Below, piece by piece: positions 5,896 through 6,678 of a stretch of DNA of 6,678 bases. The stretch lies in NCBI GenBank assembly GCA_946480605.1, contig CAMLKW010000232.1, forward strand, positions 1 to 6,678, written 5' to 3'. The position numbers were made by a program, and so were the translations under genes. Below the pieces are notes generated by a model that saw only the letters and a list, made by a program, of their open reading frames with translations, was not told where the DNA came from and made no database searches. The stretch comes from an uncultured Roseateles sp. GTDB lineage: Bacteria; Pseudomonadota; Gammaproteobacteria; Burkholderiales; Burkholderiaceae. How positions within the stretch are numbered: the first letter of the stretch is position 1; each line of letters starts with the position of its first letter.

Positions 5896-6678
5896 ATGAC
5901 GGACGCCACCACCGCTTCTCCCTCCCGGGTCTCGGCCGCCGAAGCGCTGCTGCTCGTCAGTGTCTTCTTCATCGCGGCCTGCGGCTTGGTCTATGAGCTG
6001 GCCGCCGGTGCGCTGGCCAGCTACCTGCTGGGCGACTCGGTGCTGCAGTTCTCCACCGTCATCGGCGTCTACCTGTTCGCGATGGGGCTGGGCTCCTGGC
6101 TGTCGCGCTTCGTCGAGCGGCAACTGGTGGGCGTGTTCCTGCAGGTGGAACTGCTGGTGGGAGTCATCGGCGGGCTGATGCCGGCCGCGCTGTTTGCCGT
6201 GCACAGCCTGCTGCCGCCCGGCGCGGCCACGCCGTTCCGCGTGCTGCTGTACGGACTGGTGCTGCTGGTGGGCACGCTGGTGGGGCTGGAGATTCCGCTG
6301 GTCATGCGCATCCTGAAGCGCCACTTCAGCGCGCGCTACGGGCTCAAGGACCTGGTCTCGCAGGTGCTGACCTTCGACTACCTCGGCGCGCTGCTGGTCG
6401 CGCTGGCCTTCCCGCTGGTGCTGGTGCCGCACCTGGGCCTGGTGCGCACGGGCGTCGTGTTCGGGCTGATCAACGTGGCGGTCGCGATCTGGGCGCTGTG
6501 GCTGTTTCGCGCCGAGGTACGGGCCAAAGGAGCCATGGTCGCCGCCTGCGCGCTGTCCACCGGGCTGCTGATGGCCGCACTGCTGGGCGCCGACCGGCTG
6601 ACCACCTGGGCCGAAGACCGCTTCTACGGCGAGGACATCCTCTTCAAGCAGAGCAGCGCTTACCAGCGCATCGTCGTC
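5896..6678 (+). CDS. Membrane-spanning spermidine-synthase-like aminopropyltransferase, N-terminal half (runs off right edge)
   Basis: The frame is open from ATG 5896 to the window end (261 codons). It encodes about seven predicted membrane helices: roughly 14-37, 47-69, 78-103, 114-135, 160-178, 183-204 and 212-232. The text matches the N-terminal membrane part of fused spermidine-synthase-like proteins: GLVYELAAGALASYLLGDSV (30-49), GVYLFAMGLGSWLSR (57-71), FDYLGALLVALAFPLVLVPHLG (160-181). The last residues, SSAYQRIVV (253-261), look like the beginning of the soluble spermidine synthase domain, whose S-adenosyl-binding and catalytic residues lie beyond the edge. Soluble SpeE enzymes transfer aminopropyl groups from decarboxylated S-adenosylmethionine; whether this membrane form does so is not visible here. 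It starts seven bases after the propeller gene with only a weak ribosome binding site (GAAAG, four bases upstream), suggesting coupling. Confidence 0.88.
   Translation, partial: MTDATTASPSRVSAAEALLLVSVFFIAACGLVYELAAGALASYLLGDSVLQFSTVIGVYLFAMGLGSWLSRFVERQLVGVFLQVELLVGVIGGLMPAALFAVHSLLPPGAATPFRVLLYGLVLLVGTLVGLEIPLVMRILKRHFSARYGLKDLVSQVLTFDYLGALLVALAFPLVLVPHLGLVRTGVVFGLINVAVAIWALWLFRAEVRAKGAMVAACALSTGLLMAALLGADRLTTWAEDRFYGEDILFKQSSAYQRIVV

Noticed and set aside
4818..5972. 384-codon minus-strand open frame across the propeller gene
   Set aside because: Antisense shadow with Arg/Val/Gly-rich composition; the plus-strand frame has a signal peptide, ribosome binding site and PD40 motifs.

Overview
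The window looks like a piece of a high-GC betaproteobacterial chromosome, most likely order Burkholderiales. The base composition is strongly G+C rich with G/C at third codon positions. ClpB and MoaE align closely from memory with proteobacterial homologues, and a moaE-clpB neighbourhood is familiar from Burkholderiales. No sequence search could be run, so the taxon is an inference. There are no mobile elements, tRNA or rRNA genes, or CRISPR arrays, and no gene-free stretch exceeds about 120 bases.

Left block (1-1580, minus strand). Read in transcription order this is moaE (large subunit of molybdopterin synthase), crcB/fluC (fluoride channel) and the first 228 codons of clpB (AAA+ disaggregase), which runs off the left edge. 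crcB starts at a TTG that overlaps the moaE stop codon. The 58-base crcB-clpB gap holds a good match to a heat-shock (sigma-32) promoter, so clpB probably has its own stress promoter.

Divergent spacer (1581-1697). This holds a GC-rich hairpin, a possible moaE promoter and the ribosome binding site of the rightward block.

Right block (1698-6678, plus strand). Six tightly packed genes look like one operon: (1) an SPFH/band-7 protein with a C-terminal SHOCT segment; (2) a membrane-anchored protein with two zinc ribbons and two DUF4178-like regions; (3) a two-helix DUF350 membrane protein; (4) a YciI-like protein; (5) an exported PD40/TolB-like beta-propeller protein; (6) the membrane-spanning N-terminal half of a spermidine-synthase-like aminopropyltransferase, cut by the right edge. 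Gaps are 8-base overlaps or 7 to 40 bases, with no terminator seen. SPFH, DUF4178, DUF350 and spermidine-synthase-like genes are known to recur together, and an envelope or membrane-stress role tied to polyamine chemistry is the best guess. No substrate or phenotype can be read from the sequence. The YciI-like and PD40 genes are the less expected members and the most interesting part of the window.
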